The translations under genes were made by a program, and so were the position numbers. DNA of 10,305 nt, from the NCBI GenBank assembly GCA_017445685.1, contig JAFSTS010000163.1:1-10305 (forward strand). Direction: 5' to 3'. Below, one piece after another: positions 1 to 6,862 of this stretch. Position 1 is the first letter of the stretch; the number at the start of each line of letters is the position of its first letter. The DNA is from Clostridia bacterium (GTDB taxonomy: Bacteria; Bacillota_A; Clostridia; Oscillospirales; Acutalibacteraceae). Under the pieces are notes generated by a model, which searched no databases, had not been told where the DNA came from, and saw only the letters and a list, made by a program, of their open reading frames with translations.

Positions 1-192
1 TACGGTTTTATAAAAACCGCTTTGGATATACGAAACACATTGCTTGATTGGGTAGATAAAAATCCGTCCATTTGGGAAAATTATCAGCCGATCACGGGCG
101 AAGGAAAAGGAAGTTATAATTTTTCATGGTCATGCGTGTTCGCAATGGAAATGATATTTGAGATTAGAGGTAAAAACGATGCTTCGAATTAA
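1..192 (+). CDS. C-terminal fragment of a probable glycoside hydrolase (trehalase/GH63-like)
   Basis: Frame 1 is open from the first base to a TAA at 190-192, giving the last 63 residues of a protein whose start lies outside the window. The tail contains WENYQPITGEGKGSYNFSWS at about residues 31-50 of the fragment. This resembles the C-terminal signature of (alpha/alpha)6-barrel glucosidases of the trehalase, GH63 and mannosylglycerate-hydrolase-like group, where an 'NP.TG.G.G...F.WS' segment closes the barrel. Family knowledge therefore suggests cleavage of an alpha-linked di- or oligosaccharide, but with only the tail visible the substrate cannot be assigned. The last 14 bases overlap the start of the ABC ATPase gene, so the two are probably co-transcribed. 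The reading frame is clear; the family call is moderate. Confidence 0.5.
   Translation, partial: YGFIKTALDIRNTLLDWVDKNPSIWENYQPITGEGKGSYNFSWSCVFAMEMIFEIRGKNDASN
166..170 (+). promoter_or_regulatory. Ribosome binding site deciding the ABC ATPase start
   Basis: AGAGG lies 8 nt before the ATG at 179. A longer reading from the in-frame TTG at 158 would add seven residues that do not belong to the ABC fold and would place this site inside the gene. The ATG at 179 is therefore preferred. Confidence 0.7.
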
Positions 193-886
193 AAATCTTA
201 CTAAAAAATATGGTGAAAAGACGGCCGTCAACGACCTGTCGCTTCACATCAGACCCGGCGAAATTTACGGTTTTATCGGTCACAACGGCGCAGGCAAAAC
301 GACTACGCTCAAGTCTGTTGTCGGCATTTTGAAATTTGACGAAGGCGAAATTTTCGTCGACGGAATATCTGTAAAGGATGAACCGATCAAATGCAAGGAA
401 AAAATCGCGTACATTCCCGACAACCCCGATCTGTACGATTACATGACCGGCATGAAATATCTAAATTTCATAGCCGATATTTTTAAAGTCGATGTAAACG
501 AAAGAAAAGACAGGATAGAAAAGTATTCCGAGCTGTTTGCGATCGCATCCGATCTCGGCTCTCCAATAGCGTCATATTCGCACGGAATGAAGCAGAAGCT
601 TGCTATCATCAGCGCGCTCATTCATGACCCGAAGCTTATAGTCATGGACGAGCCGTTTGTCGGACTTGACCCGAAAGCCGCGCATACTCTCAAAGAGATC
701 ATGCGTGAAATCTGCAATGACGGCGGAGCTATCTTCTTTTCGACCCATGTTCTTGAAGTTGCTGAAAAGCTTTGCGATAAAATTGCTATAATCAAAGACG
801 GCAGACTTATCCGCTTTGGCACAATGGAGGAAGTCAAGGGCGACGACAGCCTTGAAGAAGTATTTCTGGAGCTGGAGGAAGAATAA
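179..886 (+). CDS. ABC transporter ATP-binding protein (ABC-2 exporter type)
   Basis: A 235-residue cytoplasmic nucleotide-binding subunit that would power the membrane partner encoded immediately downstream. Walker A is GHNGAGKT (34-41), the signature loop is SYSHGMKQK (132-140), Walker B is LIVMDEP (153-159), the D-loop follows as GLD (162-164), and the H-loop histidine is in STH (188-190). The region after strand 3 reads YIPDNPDLY (78-86), so the usual Q-loop glutamine is not obvious. The signature is also a divergent form of LSGGQ. Both traits are common in ABC-2 exporter ATPases of the CcmA/EcsA/YtrB-like group. Length is normal for a single-domain ATPase. The gene ends TAATG, its stop sharing one base with the permease start, which implies translational coupling. 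The exported substrate cannot be read from the sequence; antibiotic, peptide or lipid-linked cargo are all possible. Confidence 0.93.
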   Translation: MLRIKNLTKKYGEKTAVNDLSLHIRPGEIYGFIGHNGAGKTTTLKSVVGILKFDEGEIFVDGISVKDEPIKCKEKIAYIPDNPDLYDYMTGMKYLNFIADIFKVDVNERKDRIEKYSELFAIASDLGSPIASYSHGMKQKLAIISALIHDPKLIVMDEPFVGLDPKAAHTLKEIMREICNDGGAIFFSTHVLEVAEKLCDKIAIIKDGRLIRFGTMEEVKGDDSLEEVFLELEEE

Positions 887-2484
887 TGGTAAAAACTCTT
901 GTCAAAAAACAGCTTTCGGAAATTTTTCGCGCGTATTTTTACAACCCGAAAACGAATCAGACCCGTTCCAAAGCCGCCGTTGCCGTCAGGCTTGCGCTTT
1001 TTGCGCTTGTGATGATCGTTTTTGTCGGGGGAATGTTCGCGTCGCTTGCGTATATGCTTTGCGAAGATCTTGTAAGCGACAAAATGACATGGCTGTATTT
1101 TGCAATTTTTTCAATTCTTGCGCTGGCGCTCGGAATTTTCGGCAGTGTGTTCAACACATATTCTGGCTTGTATCTCGCCAAGGACAACGATTTGCTTTTG
1201 TCAATGCCGATACCTGCAAGACATATCGTCTTTTCAAGACTTCTGAGCGTGTATTTGATGGGACTTATGTATTCCTCAGTCGTGATGATACCGGCTATCG
1301 TCGTCTATTTTATCGTCTACGGAGTGACGGTTCTAAATTTTATCGGCTGCCTGATGATACTTGTAAATTTGACGGTGATCATCCTCGTGCTTTCCTGCGC
1401 GCTCGGCTGGGTCGTTGCAAAGGCAAGCCGGAGGCTGAAAAACAAGAGCCTGACGACAGTGGTGATCTCGCTTGCCTTTGTGGGAATATACTATTTTGCC
1501 GTGTTCAATGCGCAAAATGTTATCAACGATATTCTGAACAACGCGTCAGTGTATGGAGGTAATATTAAAAAATTCGCCTATCCGTTTTACCTTTTGGGCA
1601 GAATGGGCGAAGGGAAAATGCTGCCGGTATTGACCGTTACTCTTGTTACCGCGGCGGCAGCTTTTTTGACATGGAAGATAATTCTTTCGACATTTTTCGA
1701 TATCGCAACATCATCAAAAGCTGTCTCAAAATCGAAATCAAAGCAGAGCAGCTTTAAAGAAAAAAGCTTGCTGTTGTCTCTTGTTTCAAAGGAGTTTTCG
1801 TACTTCAAATCAAGTCCGACATTTATGTTAAACTGCGGTTTGGGAACTTTGATGATACCTATCAGCGCAGTGCTGATACTTGTAAAGGGCAATGAATTTG
1901 CGCAGATGTTTGACAATTATCTGTTCAATTACGATTCGATAAGCACCGTGATGATCTGCGTGCTTTTGTGCGTTGCCGCGTCCATGAACGATTTAACAGT
2001 GCCTTCGGTATCTCTCGAAGGAAAAACGCTGTGGGTAGTACAGTCGCTTCCGATAGATTTGAAAAATGTGCTTTTCGCAAAAGTTTCCCTGCAGCTTATT
2101 TTGACAGTGCCTATGCTTTTGATTTGCGAAATATGTTCAATAATCGCGTTGAAGCTGAGTTTTCTTCAAAGCGTAGCAGTGATTATTTTGCCGATAGCTT
2201 ATGCAGTCTCTTACGCCATGTTCGGACTGATGATAGGACTGAAAAGACCCAATCTCACCTGGACGAGTGAAATTACGCCGATCAAGCAGAATATGTCTGT
2301 TATCATAGTGATGATTGCAGGCTGGGCGTATGCGGCATTGATAGGCGGAGCATACCTTTTGTGCGGACTGTTTATTGATTCGGCAAACTACCTTCTTGCC
2401 GTGGCATTGATAACGGTCATGCCGTGCGTATTACTATTCAGATGGTTAAAAAACACAGGCGCAAGAATCCTTTCGGCATTGTAA
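886..2484 (+). CDS. ABC-2 type exporter permease, large two-half form
   Basis: A 532-residue polytopic membrane protein with about twelve hydrophobic segments. Approximate spans are 33-59, 69-95, 120-146, 150-176, 186-206, 246-268, 318-335, 352-372, 396-420, 428-451, 470-494 and 500-520. A hydrophilic lysine/serine-rich linker at about 276-295 separates two halves. Each half carries the same landmark before a membrane span: LLLSMPIPARHIVFSR (103-118) and LWVVQSLPIDLKNVLFAK (382-399). This suggests an internally duplicated permease in which one chain supplies both membrane domains. Similar long permeases paired with a single ATPase are known in Firmicutes as the ABC_tran_2-like family of putative exporters. 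Its ATG overlaps the ATPase stop by one base. It is the last gene before a convergent hairpin terminator. The transport role is well supported; the substrate is unknown. Confidence 0.85.
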   Translation: MVKTLVKKQLSEIFRAYFYNPKTNQTRSKAAVAVRLALFALVMIVFVGGMFASLAYMLCEDLVSDKMTWLYFAIFSILALALGIFGSVFNTYSGLYLAKDNDLLLSMPIPARHIVFSRLLSVYLMGLMYSSVVMIPAIVVYFIVYGVTVLNFIGCLMILVNLTVIILVLSCALGWVVAKASRRLKNKSLTTVVISLAFVGIYYFAVFNAQNVINDILNNASVYGGNIKKFAYPFYLLGRMGEGKMLPVLTVTLVTAAAAFLTWKIILSTFFDIATSSKAVSKSKSKQSSFKEKSLLLSLVSKEFSYFKSSPTFMLNCGLGTLMIPISAVLILVKGNEFAQMFDNYLFNYDSISTVMICVLLCVAASMNDLTVPSVSLEGKTLWVVQSLPIDLKNVLFAKVSLQLILTVPMLLICEICSIIALKLSFLQSVAVIILPIAYAVSYAMFGLMIGLKRPNLTWTSEITPIKQNMSVIIVMIAGWAYAALIGGAYLLCGLFIDSANYLLAVALITVMPCVLLFRWLKNTGARILSAL

Positions 2485-2490
2485 AATCTT

Positions 2491-2518
2491 TGGGGCAGTC
2501 GTATTAGCGACTGCCCCA
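2491..2518. terminator. Bidirectional hairpin terminator between convergent genes
   Basis: A perfect 11-bp inverted repeat (TGGGGCAGTCG at 2491-2501 with its complement at 2508-2518) encloses a 6-nt loop. It sits in the 38-bp gap between the permease stop and the hflX stop, which face each other. The tract after the stem is GTTTCT on the plus strand and AAGATTTT on the minus strand, so the U-runs are imperfect. The stem is GC-rich and stable. Use by both transcripts is inferred from the convergent layout. Confidence 0.75.
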
Positions 2519-2522
2519 GTTT

Positions 2523-3770
2523 CTATATAATATATTCTTTATACTTTTCAAGCAGACGGATATCTGCAATAAGCTTCAGATAAATTCCGTTTTCACGATA
2601 ATCATCTTCGATTATTACACCGTCGTTTCGAAACATAGCTGCAACTTCGCCTGCATGGTAAGGGATAAGAAGCTCGGCGGTTTTTCGCGTTTTGGGAAGC
2701 TCCTCCACAATTGCTTCAAGCAGCTTGTCGACTCCTGTACCGTTGAGCGCGGATATCATGACGACTTTTCCCAGAGGGATGATGTCGTAAATGTTTTCAA
2801 CCTTGTCGCACTTGTTCATCACCGATATCACAGGTTTTCCAGTGCATCCGAGCGAATCAAGAAGCCTTTGAGTGACCTCCAGATGTTCGGCGCATTCATC
2901 GCTTGAAGCGTCGCAGACATTGAGTATCACATCGGCAAAAACAGCTTCTTCAAGCGTGGATTTGAATGCTTCGACAAGATGATGTGGCAGACGGCGGATA
3001 AGTCCTACGGTATCAACGAGCATTATCCTGCGTCCGTCGGGAAGGTCAAGACCTCTCGATGTCGGGTCAAGCGTTGCAAAAAGCTTGTCCTGCGCTAAAA
3101 CACCTGCGTCCGTCAGGCAGTTCATGAGCGTGGATTTTCCGGCATTTGTGTAGCCGACTATTGCGGCTGTCAGAATGCCGTCTTTTTTTCGCCTTTTTCG
3201 AAGATTGTTCCGACGCAGTTCGATGTTTTTAAGCTCGTCTGTCAAGGCGGAAATTCTCCGCCTGATGTGCCGCCTGTCGTTTTCAAGCTTTGTTTCGCCG
3301 GGACCTCTCGTGCCGATCCCGCCGCCGAGACGGGAAAGCTCCGCGCCTTTTCCGCTCAGACGGGGAAGAGAATATTTAAGCTGCGCAAGCTCGACTTGAA
3401 GCTTGCCCTCGTTTGTCCTTGCTCTTGAAGCAAAAATGTCAAGGATCAGCATCGTGCGGTCTATCACACGCACATCAGTAATATCTTCGACATTTCGCTG
3501 CTGCGAGGGTGAAAGCTCGCCGTCAAAAATGATAAGGTCGATTTCGTTGTTTTGACAAAATTCCCTGATCTCGTCAAGCCTTCCTGCACCGATATATGTT
3601 GCAATATCGGGTTTATCGCGCTTTTGAATGACTCTGGCTTCAACCTGCGCGCCTGCCGTTTTGGCAAGAGACTCCAGCTCGTCAAGCGAAGAATCAGGGT
3701 CAAAAGCTCCGAAGTCAACGCAGACCAGTATAGCCTTTTCGGGAGAATTGTCCTTTATCTCATTAGTCAT
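2523..3770 (-). CDS. hflX: Ribosome-associated GTPase HflX
   Basis: A 415-residue protein of typical length with the full HflX architecture. The N-terminal nucleotide-binding-like domain covers about 1-115 and contains TYIGAGRLDEI (58-68). The family hallmark RGPGETKLE (155-163) is followed by an arginine/lysine-rich helical linker (about 164-197). The GTPase domain carries G1 GYTNAGKST (206-214), G2 DPTSR (235-239), G3 DTVG (253-256), G4 NKCD (319-322) and G5 SAL (340-342). Known HflX proteins bind the 50S subunit and split stalled or hibernating 70S ribosomes under stress in a GTP-dependent way. The ATG lies only 3 nt after the galE stop, with only a weak upstream GGA, so translation probably depends on ribosomes finishing galE. 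The stop is TAG. Identification is secure; dependence on galE translation is inference. Confidence 0.96.
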   Translation of the reverse strand: MTNEIKDNSPEKAILVCVDFGAFDPDSSLDELESLAKTAGAQVEARVIQKRDKPDIATYIGAGRLDEIREFCQNNEIDLIIFDGELSPSQQRNVEDITDVRVIDRTMLILDIFASRARTNEGKLQVELAQLKYSLPRLSGKGAELSRLGGGIGTRGPGETKLENDRRHIRRRISALTDELKNIELRRNNLRKRRKKDGILTAAIVGYTNAGKSTLMNCLTDAGVLAQDKLFATLDPTSRGLDLPDGRRIMLVDTVGLIRRLPHHLVEAFKSTLEEAVFADVILNVCDASSDECAEHLEVTQRLLDSLGCTGKPVISVMNKCDKVENIYDIIPLGKVVMISALNGTGVDKLLEAIVEELPKTRKTAELLIPYHAGEVAAMFRNDGVIIEDDYRENGIYLKLIADIRLLEKYKEYII

Positions 3771-3773
3771 AAA

Positions 3774-4784
3774 TCAATATCCGTTCGGGTTGTTTTTTTG
3801 CCATCTCCATGTGTCTTCGCACATTTTGTCAAGATCTCTTTGCGCCGTCCAGCCGAGCTCGGCTTTAGCTTTTTCTGCGTCTGCATAGCAAACGGCAATG
3901 TCGCCGTCACGCCTTGGAGCTATCTTGTAGTTTATTTTTTTGCCGCAAGCCTTTTCAAAAGCTTTCACAAGGTCGAGCACGCTGTAGCCGATACCTGTGC
4001 CGAGGTTGTAGATGTTGACGCCTGTTTCGCCGAGAGCTTTCCTGACGGCAAGAACATGACCGACGGCAAGATCGACAACATGGATATAATCTCTCACTCC
4101 CGTGCCGTCCGGCGTGTCGTAATCGTCTCCGAAAACGCTCAGACACTCAAGCCTGCCCACTGCGACCTGAGCAACATAGGGCATGAGGTTGTTGGGTATT
4201 CCGTTGGGGTTTTCTCCGATCATGCCGCTTTCATGCGCTCCGATGGGGTTGAAATAGCGAAGAAGTGTAACGCTCCACTCGCTGTCGGAGGAGTGAATAT
4301 CCGTCAAAATTCTTTCGATAAAATATTTCGTTGTGCCGTAAGGGTTAGTTGTGCCGCCTACAGACATATCCTCCTTGAACGGAACCTGATTGTCCATTCC
4401 GTAAACCGTAGCAGAAGAGCTGAAAACTATCTTCTTGCAGCCTGCATCTCTCATTGCTTCGCACAAAGTGACTGTGCCGCTGACATTGTTTTCGTAGTAT
4501 TCAAGCGGTTTTCTGCAGCTTTCGCCTACAGCCTTCAGCGCTGCAAAATGAATCACAGCGTCGATTTTTTCCTTTGCAAAAATTTCGTCGAGAGCTTTTT
4601 TGTCGCGTACATCCGCCTCATAGAACTTGAAATCCCTGTTTGTTATCAGCTTTATTCTTTTTAAAACTTCCCTATTGCTGTTGCAGAAATTATCAAGTAT
4701 AATTATATCATACCCTGCGTTGAGAAGTTCTACGCAGGTGTGCGAGCCGATGTATCCGGCGCCGCCGGTGACAAGAATTGACAT
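3774..4784 (-). CDS. galE: UDP-glucose 4-epimerase
   Basis: A 336-residue extended short-chain dehydrogenase that interconverts UDP-glucose and UDP-galactose with tightly bound NAD+, linking galactose use to envelope polysaccharide precursors. The dinucleotide motif GGAGYIG occupies 7-13. The catalytic residues fall at S124 (in FSSSATVYG), Y149 and K153 (in NPYGTTK), the same numbers as in the E. coli enzyme. Further family landmarks are [10 protein letters not shown] (175-184), [14 protein letters not shown] (227-240) and NLGTG (260-264). Length matches the family. The ATG is preceded by AGGTG at 4792-4796 on the minus strand, 7 nt from the start. A consensus promoter lies directly upstream. 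It is the first gene of a two-gene unit with hflX. Substrate could extend to UDP-GlcNAc/GalNAc, as in some Gram-positive GalE; this cannot be settled by eye. Confidence 0.96.
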   Translation of the reverse strand: MSILVTGGAGYIGSHTCVELLNAGYDIIILDNFCNSNREVLKRIKLITNRDFKFYEADVRDKKALDEIFAKEKIDAVIHFAALKAVGESCRKPLEYYENNVSGTVTLCEAMRDAGCKKIVFSSSATVYGMDNQVPFKEDMSVGGTTNPYGTTKYFIERILTDIHSSDSEWSVTLLRYFNPIGAHESGMIGENPNGIPNNLMPYVAQVAVGRLECLSVFGDDYDTPDGTGVRDYIHVVDLAVGHVLAVRKALGETGVNIYNLGTGIGYSVLDLVKAFEKACGKKINYKIAPRRDGDIAVCYADAEKAKAELGWTAQRDLDKMCEDTWRWQKNNPNGY

Positions 4785-4798
4785 TTTGCTTCACCTCG

Positions 4799-4827
4799 TT
4801 TAAAATAGTATACATATTTATTATAAT
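4799..4827 (+). promoter_or_regulatory. Probable sigma-A-type promoter for ksgA-azlCD
   Basis: A perfect -10 TATAAT at 4822-4827 is preceded at 17 nt by TTTAAA (4799-4804), a weak -35. Transcription would begin near 4834, about 36 nt before the ksgA GTG. The -10 box overlaps the opposite-strand -10 of galE by four bases. It is the only good -10 in the spacer on this strand. Confidence 0.6.
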
Positions 4828-4848
4828 ACATTTTTAAGACTATTTCAA
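4820..4848 (-). promoter_or_regulatory. Sigma-A-type promoter for galE-hflX
   Basis: On the minus strand a -35 box TTGAAA (4843-4848) is followed by exactly 17 nt and a -10 box TATAAT (4820-4825). The predicted transcript would start near 4813 and leave about 29 nt of leader before the galE ATG. The two boxes match consensus at 11 of 12 positions. The promoter lies inside the divergent spacer and overlaps the likely ksgA promoter. Confidence 0.8.
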
Positions 4849-4869
4849 CAACTCACGGAGGAAATTTGC

Positions 4870-5751
4870 GTGAAAGATCTTTGGGATATAAAAAATATCA
4901 GAGAAATTCTTGAAAAACATAATTTTAATTTTTCAAAGTCGCTTGGACAGAATTTTCTTGTCAACAGGAATGTTTGCCCCGAAATGGCGCGGCAGGCTGT
5001 TGAAAGCGGCGAAGTTTCGGTCATCGAAGTCGGACCGGGGATCGGGATCCTTACAAAAGAGCTTGCCATGTGCGCAAAAAAAGTTCTCTCCGTTGAAATC
5101 GACACAAGGCTGCTGCCGGTTTTGGAGGAGACTCTTGCGGAATTTGACAATGTCGAAATTCTCAACGCAGACATATTAAAGCTTGACATAAACGAGCTGA
5201 TAAATGAAAAATTCTCAGGTGAAGATGTTGTTGTCTGCGCAAATTTGCCTTATTATATCACATCACCTGTGATAATGCACTTTCTTGAAAGCAAAAGCAG
5301 CCTGAAAAGCCTGACGGTCATGGTTCAAAAAGAGGCGGCGGACAGGCTGTGCGCAGAAGTCGGAAGCCGTGAAGCCGGAGCTGTCAGCGTTGCGGTCAAT
5401 TATTACGCAGAAGCTCAAAAGCTTTTCAATGTTTCAAAAGGCTCGTTTTTTCCGCAGCCAAAGGTCGACAGCGCAGTGATCAAGTTGACTATCCGTAATA
5501 AACCGCCTGTTGTCATCAGCGACGAAAAGCTGTTTTTCAAGATAGTGAAAGCGGCGTTTTCTCAGCGAAGAAAAACCGCTGCAAACGGCATAAGTTCGGG
5601 ACTCGGCATGGAAAAATGCCGCGTCATAGAAGCAATAGCAGAGGCAGGACTTGATGAAAATATCAGGGCGGAAAAGCTGACGATGCAGCAGCTCGCGAGC
5701 CTTACAGAATGTATTTCAAAAAAAAATGAAATAATTTTTGGGGAAAAATAA
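4870..5751 (+). CDS. rsmA: 16S rRNA (adenine-N6)-dimethyltransferase RsmA/KsgA
   Basis: A 293-residue S-adenosylmethionine-dependent enzyme that dimethylates the two adjacent adenines in the 3' terminal hairpin of 16S rRNA (A1518 and A1519 in E. coli numbering), late in 30S assembly. Family landmarks are SLGQNFLVN (24-32), SAM-binding motif I EVGPGIGILT (53-62), the acidic ribose-binding residue in VEID (75-78), the target-adenine motif NLPYYIT (125-131), FFPQPKVDSAV (193-203) and AFSQRRKT (229-236). Length matches family members. The start is GTG: GGAGG at 4857-4861 lies 8 nt upstream and the protein begins naturally there. It heads a plus-strand unit; its TAA shares a base with the azlC ATG. 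Loss of this enzyme is known to give kasugamycin resistance. Confidence 0.97.
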   Translation: MKDLWDIKNIREILEKHNFNFSKSLGQNFLVNRNVCPEMARQAVESGEVSVIEVGPGIGILTKELAMCAKKVLSVEIDTRLLPVLEETLAEFDNVEILNADILKLDINELINEKFSGEDVVVCANLPYYITSPVIMHFLESKSSLKSLTVMVQKEAADRLCAEVGSREAGAVSVAVNYYAEAQKLFNVSKGSFFPQPKVDSAVIKLTIRNKPPVVISDEKLFFKIVKAAFSQRRKTAANGISSGLGMEKCRVIEAIAEAGLDENIRAEKLTMQQLASLTECISKKNEIIFGEK

Positions 5752-6464
5752 TGAAAAGCAAAATCTATTTTAAAGGAGTAAAGGACGGCGTGCCGATAGC
5801 GCTTGCGTATCTGGCGGTATCTTTTACGCTCGGGATCGCCGCAAGAAAAGCCGGACTCAGCGCCTTCAGCGCAACGCTGATGTCATTTACAAACAACACC
5901 TCCGCAGGGGAATTTGCCGCCCTTTCGCTGATAGGCGCAGGCAGTTCATACGCGGAAATGGCGCTGACGCAGTTGGTTATCAACGCAAGATATATGCTCA
6001 TGTCCTGTTCGCTTTCCCAGAAAATACCTGCCGAAACTCCGATATGGAAGCGGCTTTTTCTCGGCTACTGCATAACGGACGAGGTTTTCGGCGTGTCCTA
6101 CGCATATCCGGGCAAGCTTGAATCAGTCTACACCTACGGAGCAATGCTTCTTCCCATGATCGGCTGGTCAACGGGAACTCTGCTCGGAGTCGTTCTCGGA
6201 AATGTATTGCCCTCAAGGATTCTGAGCGCGCTGAGCGTTGCTCTTTTCGGAATGTTTATCGGAATTATCGTTCCGCCTGCCAAAAAGAACAAGGTCATTG
6301 CAGGGTCGATACTTGTATCAATGGCGCTGAGCTGGGCTTTTACGGTGACTCCCGGCTTAAAAAACATCTCTTCGGGATTTACGATAATTATTATCACCAT
6401 TGCCGTTTCAGGCGCGGCGGCGCTGATGTTCCCTGTTGGCGAGGAGGATAGCGATGAAACATAA
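5751..6464 (+). CDS. azlC: Branched-chain amino acid exporter large subunit AzlC
   Basis: A 237-residue integral membrane protein of the AzlC family, the large partner in the two-component LIV-E exporter that pumps out branched-chain amino acids and their analogues such as azaleucine. The N-terminal stretch FKGVKDGVPIALAYLAVSFT (7-26), the segment TNNTSAGEFAA (47-57), the hallmark NARYMLMS (78-85) and ITDEVF (108-113) match the family. Hydrophobic spans lie at about 14-31, 39-62, 128-150, 156-175, 181-200 and 208-227. Its ATG overlaps the ksgA TAA in a TAATG junction. The upstream site is within the ksgA 3' end (GGGGA near 5740), consistent with coupled translation. The 3' end overlaps azlD by 11 nt. 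Function is well supported by family and by the azlD partner; the exact substrate is not. Confidence 0.93.
   Translation: MKSKIYFKGVKDGVPIALAYLAVSFTLGIAARKAGLSAFSATLMSFTNNTSAGEFAALSLIGAGSSYAEMALTQLVINARYMLMSCSLSQKIPAETPIWKRLFLGYCITDEVFGVSYAYPGKLESVYTYGAMLLPMIGWSTGTLLGVVLGNVLPSRILSALSVALFGMFIGIIVPPAKKNKVIAGSILVSMALSWAFTVTPGLKNISSGFTIIIITIAVSGAAALMFPVGEEDSDET
6443..6447 (+). promoter_or_regulatory. Ribosome binding site deciding the azlD start
   Basis: GGAGG inside the azlC 3' end lies 6 nt before the ATG at 6454. An upstream in-frame TTG at 6436 would put this site within the coding sequence, so the ATG at 6454 is the better start. Confidence 0.75.
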
Positions 6465-6762
6465 TGTGTACATCTATATTCTCATCATGGCATCTGTTAC
6501 ATATCTCATAAGAGCTTTGCCGCTGACGCTCATCAGAAAAGAGATAAAAAACAAATTTATCCGATCGTTTTTTTATTATGTTCCGTATGTCACACTTTCG
6601 GCGATGACATTTCCGGCGATCCTCACAGCCGCCCAAAGTCCGCTTTCGGGAGCTGCAGGGCTTGTTACCGCCGTTGTGCTGGCGATTTTTGACCGAAGCA
6701 TTTTTACCGTTGCAACGGCTGCCTGCGCGGCAGTGTTTTTGTGCGAGCTGTTAATAAAATAG
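6454..6762 (+). CDS. azlD: Branched-chain amino acid exporter small subunit AzlD
   Basis: A 102-residue membrane protein of normal AzlD length. The family segments TYLIRALPL (16-24) and YVPYVTLSAMTFPAIL (42-57) are present, with about four hydrophobic spans (3-24, 38-60, 65-80, 84-101). AzlD pairs with AzlC to form the exporter. It overlaps azlC by 11 nt, the usual tandem arrangement, and is the last gene of the ksgA-azlC-azlD unit. The start was set at the ATG with a strong GGAGG. Confidence 0.92.
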   Translation: MKHNVYIYILIMASVTYLIRALPLTLIRKEIKNKFIRSFFYYVPYVTLSAMTFPAILTAAQSPLSGAAGLVTAVVLAIFDRSIFTVATAACAAVFLCELLIK

Positions 6763-6780
6763 AAAATATAAAAAATAATA

Positions 6781-6796
6781 AAAAATTGCAATTTTT
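6781..6796 (+). terminator. Weak candidate terminator after azlD
   Basis: AAAAATTG followed directly by its complement CAATTTTT makes a 16-bp perfect palindrome 18 nt after the azlD stop. It has no loop spacer and only one GC-containing core, so as an RNA hairpin it is poor. It is listed because a new strong promoter begins immediately after it, and no better terminator is visible in the gap. Confidence 0.25.
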
Positions 6797-6798
6797 AT

Positions 6799-6827
6799 TT
6801 GACAAAACAGCTTGTTTATTATATTAT
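6799..6827 (+). promoter_or_regulatory. Strong sigma-A-type promoter for the lysine-rich membrane protein
   Basis: A perfect -35 TTGACA (6799-6804), a 17-nt spacer and a -10 TATTAT (6822-6827, five of six to consensus). The start of transcription would be near 6834, about 29 nt before the ATG at 6863. It separates the new unit from azlD. Confidence 0.8.
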
Positions 6828-6849
6828 ATTATTTAGATTATTGTCTCAC

Positions 6850-6854
6850 GGAGG
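6850..6854 (+). promoter_or_regulatory. Ribosome binding site setting the start at 6863
   Basis: GGAGG sits 8 nt before the ATG at 6863. A longer reading from TTG at 6812 would begin upstream of the -10 box and the expected transcript start, so it cannot be made from this promoter. Confidence 0.8.
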
Positions 6855-6862
6855 TTTTCATA

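Noticed and set aside
158..178. Longer start (TTG at 158) for the ABC ATPase
   Set aside because: The ribosome site at 166-170 would fall inside the gene, and the added residues do not belong to the conserved ABC N-terminus.
816..1562. 248-codon plus-strand open frame across the ATPase/permease junction
   Set aside because: It lies out of frame within two well-supported genes, is rich in C and R with no domain pattern, and has no own ribosome site.
3552..4664. 370-codon plus-strand open frame opposite galE and hflX
   Set aside because: It is fully antisense to two securely identified genes, and the translation shows no recognisable motif. It is explained by their codon usage.
6812..6862. 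N-terminal extension of the lysine-rich membrane protein from TTG at 6812
   Set aside because: It begins upstream of the -10 box and the predicted transcript start; GGAGG points to ATG at 6863.
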